From contig NC_051095.1 in the NCBI RefSeq assembly GCF_901709675.1, positions 10,863,956-10,927,955 of the forward strand: a stretch of DNA of 64,000 nucleotides. The letters are read 5' to 3'. A program made the position numbers and the translations under genes. Below, one piece after another: positions 60,468 through 64,000 of the stretch; the stretch's first letter is position 1, and every line of letters starts with the position of its first letter. A model generated the notes under the pieces. The model was not told the DNA's origin. It searched no databases and worked only from the letters and a program-made list of their open reading frames with translations. This stretch comes from Syngnathus acus. Its lineage: Eukaryota; Chordata; Actinopteri; Syngnathiformes; Syngnathidae.

Positions 60468-63400
60468 GTGTGTAGCAATTTATGTATCTATTTATATATG
60501 TATTTATGTTTTCTTACTAATCAACGTCTGAATAAAATAATCATTTTTTTTCTTAAGGTTCTCTTCTGCTTTTGGTAAACAACTATGGCAGCTCTCCTCA
60601 AAAAGATTTCATCCCCCAAACTGCCCTGGGGGTTCTACTCCTCACGGTGGCCGCCATTGTAGCTTACGCAGGTTTGTAACTCTAGATTCCAGCTATAAAA
60701 GTTGGAAGTATCCCATAGTAAATTGTGCCGTCTTGTTCTAGGTGTGTGTCGGAGCCGGCATAGGCTGCAGTTGTTCTCTTCCTTGTGTTTGACGATCTCG
60801 GCCCTGTGGTGCGCCTCCAGTCTGATCTACATCCTGACAGGACAAGGGGTGCTTGAGCCCAAAGACCTGAGGTCCTCACTGGTCCCTGGCTTGGCCGCAT
60901 TTGCCTTGGCCCTAGTTGTCATCGCCAGTGTCGCTCTGCTAGTCCGACAAGTGCTTTTGTTTGTTATTGCCATCAGCATCAGCTTAGCTTGCGCCCATCA
61001 AATCGCCAGCCTGTCGGCCGAAGGTTTCGGCAAGGTTGCCACAGCAGCAAATTACCTTCTGGTCTGTCTTGCGGGTGCTTACTTTGGTTCAGGGCGTTTG
61101 TTGAGCACTATCACGCAAGGGAAAGTGGAACTTCCAGGGACGGGCTTGAAGCCAAAAGCCGCGTTGGAGACGGAGACACGGCGCGGGTGTGACGACGTGA
61201 TGTCAGTGGGCGTGGTGATGAACTTGCTGTCGGCCTCGGTGGTGGCCAGTCCTCTTCTGGGCGTGGTCCCTCAACTATCTGTTGGCCACGTCCCCTGGCT
61301 GTGGACAGCTGGCGCGTTCCAGCTTGCCACATGCCTCATCTTCTACCGAGCCTTGGAGCCACTCTCGGCTACATTTTATGGTTTGACAGCAGTGCTGAAG
61401 TTGGGCGAGGGCTACAGTGGTCTCCTATCGTTCTACTCCGTCAAGCCCCACTCTCCCGTGCCCTTCCCAATCGTCTTCTCCGTGCTTTTCTTCATCCTGA
61501 CTCTGTTCAGCTGTCAGAAGAGCTTGCTGGAAGCCCTCTACCATCTGTTATTTGTTGCTTATTGTATCGCAATCGCTTCTCAACCTCAAGGCTTCTTCCA
61601 CAAAGGGAGTCAGGGTGCACAAGCGGTTATATTTATGGGCTCTGCTTGTATGCTTTTTGTCATAACCTACAACATGGTGTCCACTAAAATGATCCCTACA
61701 GGGCAGGGCCTTTTTGAAGCCTTAGTAACCAGGATGAGGGGCTTCACTGTTCGACCTCATAACAAGGAGCTCCACGCACCTCTCTTAGGGTACTCCAAAT
61801 ATGCAGATGCAGAGGTGTTGGGCCATGCGTGTAACGTGTTGGCTACGTTTGCTATCACAACTACAGTTGGGGATGAGGCGGTGTTGTCCGTGCTGGTTCT
61901 CCCCTGGGTGGTGGTCGCCGGCGGGGTCCTGCAGCTGCTCTGCGGCTCACTCGCTTTCTCCAGAGGGAAGACCTTCGAGAGCACCGTGTTTATCCTCTAC
62001 GGTGTGATGTGGACGCTGTGGGGCTTGACACGATACGGAGGGCTGTACGCCGGCGTGAGAGGTTTTAACGTAGCCGTCGGCATCATCGGTTTCTTGATGT
62101 TCAACACTTTGGTGACGGCCGCAGCGCTGTTTGTAAATGTTGGATGGTTTGTGTACGCGCTCACCTTTCAGCTTATCATCATCAGTTTCCTGTTGGATGC
62201 ACTCGATGCGCTACCTTACGGATATGACATTGGCGTCACCGTTATCTTTGGCCTGGTCAGTTTTTATTGTTTTGCGGCTCACCTTTTCAACAGCACCTTC
62301 CAGTCCCCTCAGATTCCCTTTGGCAAGCCTTTAATAAGGCTGAGTGGGCTTGGGGGAGGGTCTCATGTCTGCCCGCATCTGCCAGCTCGAAAGGCCACAT
62401 CAGTTCAACGAATTGCAGGTACAATTACACGAGACAATTATACGTAGTTTTGGAGGTTTTATAACTTGAGTTATAACTGACTTGTCAATAAAAACGAAAG
62501 CACTCACAACCACTTATCTTTTCCAGACATCATGAGGAATGGTGGAATATGCGGCATCCCTACCGACACGGTCTATGTGCTGGTGGCAGCGTGCGACAGG
62601 CCCGATGCAGTCGTCAAAGCGTACAAGTGAGTGTTTTTCCTCTGTGGAGAAGATCATCTCTCAAGAGGAAAGCATTTGTTAAAATGGACTAGCAATATAC
62701 CACATCTATTCAAGGTTTTCCTGTGTATATGTTGTTCATTAAAAGCTGAGCTTTGCCGTAGGGTGAAGAAGCAGGCACAGGACCGACCCATGTCCCTGTG
62801 GCTGTCCTCCATCAAGCAGCTTGACCCAGTCCGACACCTGCTGAGTCCGCTGCTCCTTGACTTCATGGAGGCTGCTTGGCCATCATCTATCAGCATGGTT
62901 ATACCAAGAGGTGTGGGAGCATTTGTGGGTTTTGATCTTAATGAGGACAATGTGGAAGAGAAAATAGATTGCTGGGTGATTTATAATCAGAAATCTAAAA
63001 AAAATAACGCATAATATAATCTCGTATCATGTGTGAAATTTCAATGAGAAATCACGTGTTCTTTACTGTTGATGAGCAACCATTTCTGTCTTATGTATAA
63101 AACTGCTCTTTCTGTTCTTACTCTTACACAGGCGCATGGATGGACACCTTTGGTTTAGGAGACGCTGCCAAACACATCGGGACTCCCCATAGCATTGCTA
63201 TCAGGAACCCAGACTGTTCTGTGGCCACACACCTTATAGATCTAGTAAGACCAATGGACATGAATCAGTCTACTAGATTATAACCAAATCATTTGATCCA
63301 ACTGTTTTGATTGAATAAATAACTGGGTCCCTTTTTGACCCCAATGGTTATTTTTGACCCAATTGTTTCTTAAGTTTTGGAGAGAACGGGGAAACAAGTG

Positions 63401-63912
63401 TAAAGTAAAAAGTTTATTTCAGGTAGGTCCTGTTGCTGTGACCTCAGCCAACCCTACAGGAGAGGCTGACACGACCCACCACAACCAAGTTTATGCCAAG
63501 CTGGGGGATAAGGTGGCTAAAAATGATTGGTTCTATTAACGTCAGTTGTTACTTTTATTGCTTTTGTTGTATGTTTGACATTTTTAGGTGGACGGAGTTT
63601 TATGTGATGGACCATCACCAGAAAACATTGCATCCACCGTGGTAGATTGCACTAACATTGAATCAGGGCAAATTGGTTTCTTCAGAGTGGGTCTTATACC
63701 AAAATCCAAGGTAATTTACATATCTGCTCTCTCAGTTATTTCTCTCTGATCAAGGTTAGCACTCATCCCATTTGTCTGATTGGAAGGTTCTTCAAATTTT
63801 TAAGGAAGTTCAGACGCGGCACAGGAGAGGACAGAGCAATCCAGTGTTTGAAGGAGATCAACCTCAAAGTGAGATGGAGACGACTTCAACAGAAGAGAGC
63901 GGCAGAGTCTGA
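60030..63912 (+). CDS. Polytopic SatP/AceTr-like protein fused to YrdC/Sua5 domain
   Basis: Nine exons: 60030-60075, 60558-60671, 60742-62418, 62527-62626, 62762-62910, 63132-63244, 63423-63512, 63588-63710 and 63787-63912. All phases match without indels (845 residues). Residues about 5-580 hold about 18 hydrophobic segments in three blocks of six. The third block (GGVLQLLCGSLAFSRGKTF, 447-465, then an aromatic YGVMW) resembles the SatP/AceTr acetate-succinate transporters. Block two has a similar GAFQLATCLIFYR at 244-256. Residues 613-805 form a YrdC/Sua5 domain: PTDTVY (624-629), WP (685-686), TSANPTG (740-746), STVVD (779-783). YrdC proteins make threonylcarbamoyl-AMP for tRNA modification. 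Here VYG reads VYV and the K-x-R arginine is Q650, so that activity is uncertain. The big exon 3 carries nearly all membrane segments. Confidence 0.82.
60350..60391. repeat. 21-bp tandem duplication
   Basis: Two adjacent 21-bp copies (60350-60370 and 60371-60391), taagtagtactaaatattta and taaatagtactaaatattta plus c, differ at one base. They lie in intron 1 of the fusion gene. A 9-bp-arm inverted repeat, catcactat/atagtgatg, follows at 60391-60414. Confidence 0.8.
60413..60471. repeat. TA microsatellite in intron 1 of fusion gene
   Basis: A nearly pure (TA)n run interrupted by acgtg steps, about 90 bp before coding exon 2. Confidence 0.88.
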
Positions 63913-64000
63913 AAAGTCATCAACCTCAGTCTCGAGGGGACAGTCTGTTAAAATTCCACTTCCAGAAATATGTTCCCAACAATTGATTCAATGAACTCAC
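63913..64000 (+). other. 3' UTR start of the fusion gene
   Basis: Sequence after the stop codon runs to the window edge. No AATAAA is present here, so the polyadenylation site lies beyond the window. Confidence 0.5.

Overview
The window is nuclear DNA of a teleost fish, most likely a percomorph. Four spliced vertebrate-type genes with GT/AG introns sit beside a Rex1-type LINE, a decayed Rex3 (RTE) copy, tRNA-derived SINEs, hAT-like non-autonomous elements and many simple repeats. The SINE subtype looks to me like those of pipefish and seahorse genomes, but that is only an impression. There are no prokaryotic operons, CRISPR arrays, rRNA genes or intact tRNA genes.

Layout. 1-49 kb is almost gene-free. 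It holds one intact SINE (1920-2300), a GC-rich block that could be a minus-strand promoter or first exon (5168-5830), a near full-length Rex1/CR1-L2-clade LINE on the minus strand with an unbroken endonuclease-reverse transcriptase ORF (6323-9600), a Rex3 relic (13128-13625), several SINE and hAT relics, a 280-bp hAT-type MITE with 8-bp target duplications (21300-21579) and a 51-bp near-perfect palindrome (48064-48114). I saw no convincing protein-coding exon between 9.6 and 49.1 kb.

49.1-64 kb is gene-dense. In order: (1) a plus-strand TNIP/ABIN-family gene (49119-53753, 7 coding exons) whose last exon carries the ubiquitin-binding UBAN motif; (2) a plus-strand PhyH-type Fe(II)/2-oxoglutarate dioxygenase gene (55241-56948, 6 coding exons) behind a TATA box; (3) a minus-strand GATD3/ES1/ElbB-type DJ-1-superfamily gene (57283-58480, 4 coding exons), convergent with the dioxygenase; (4) a plus-strand gene of 9 coding exons (60030-63912, 845 residues) that fuses about 18 membrane segments, apparently three SatP/AceTr-like six-helix units, to a cytosolic YrdC/Sua5 domain. 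It also has a TATA box.

The last three genes are compact and all look metabolic: an oxygenase, a glyoxalase/deglycase-like protein without a visible mitochondrial leader, and a transporter-carbamoylation-domain fusion. I infer they may act in one pathway, and conserved synteny would be the test. The fusion gene is the most unusual object here. The TNIP and dioxygenase genes carry four single-base indels at short homopolymers, so they are either recently damaged or affected by assembly errors. The GATD3-like and fusion genes read through cleanly.
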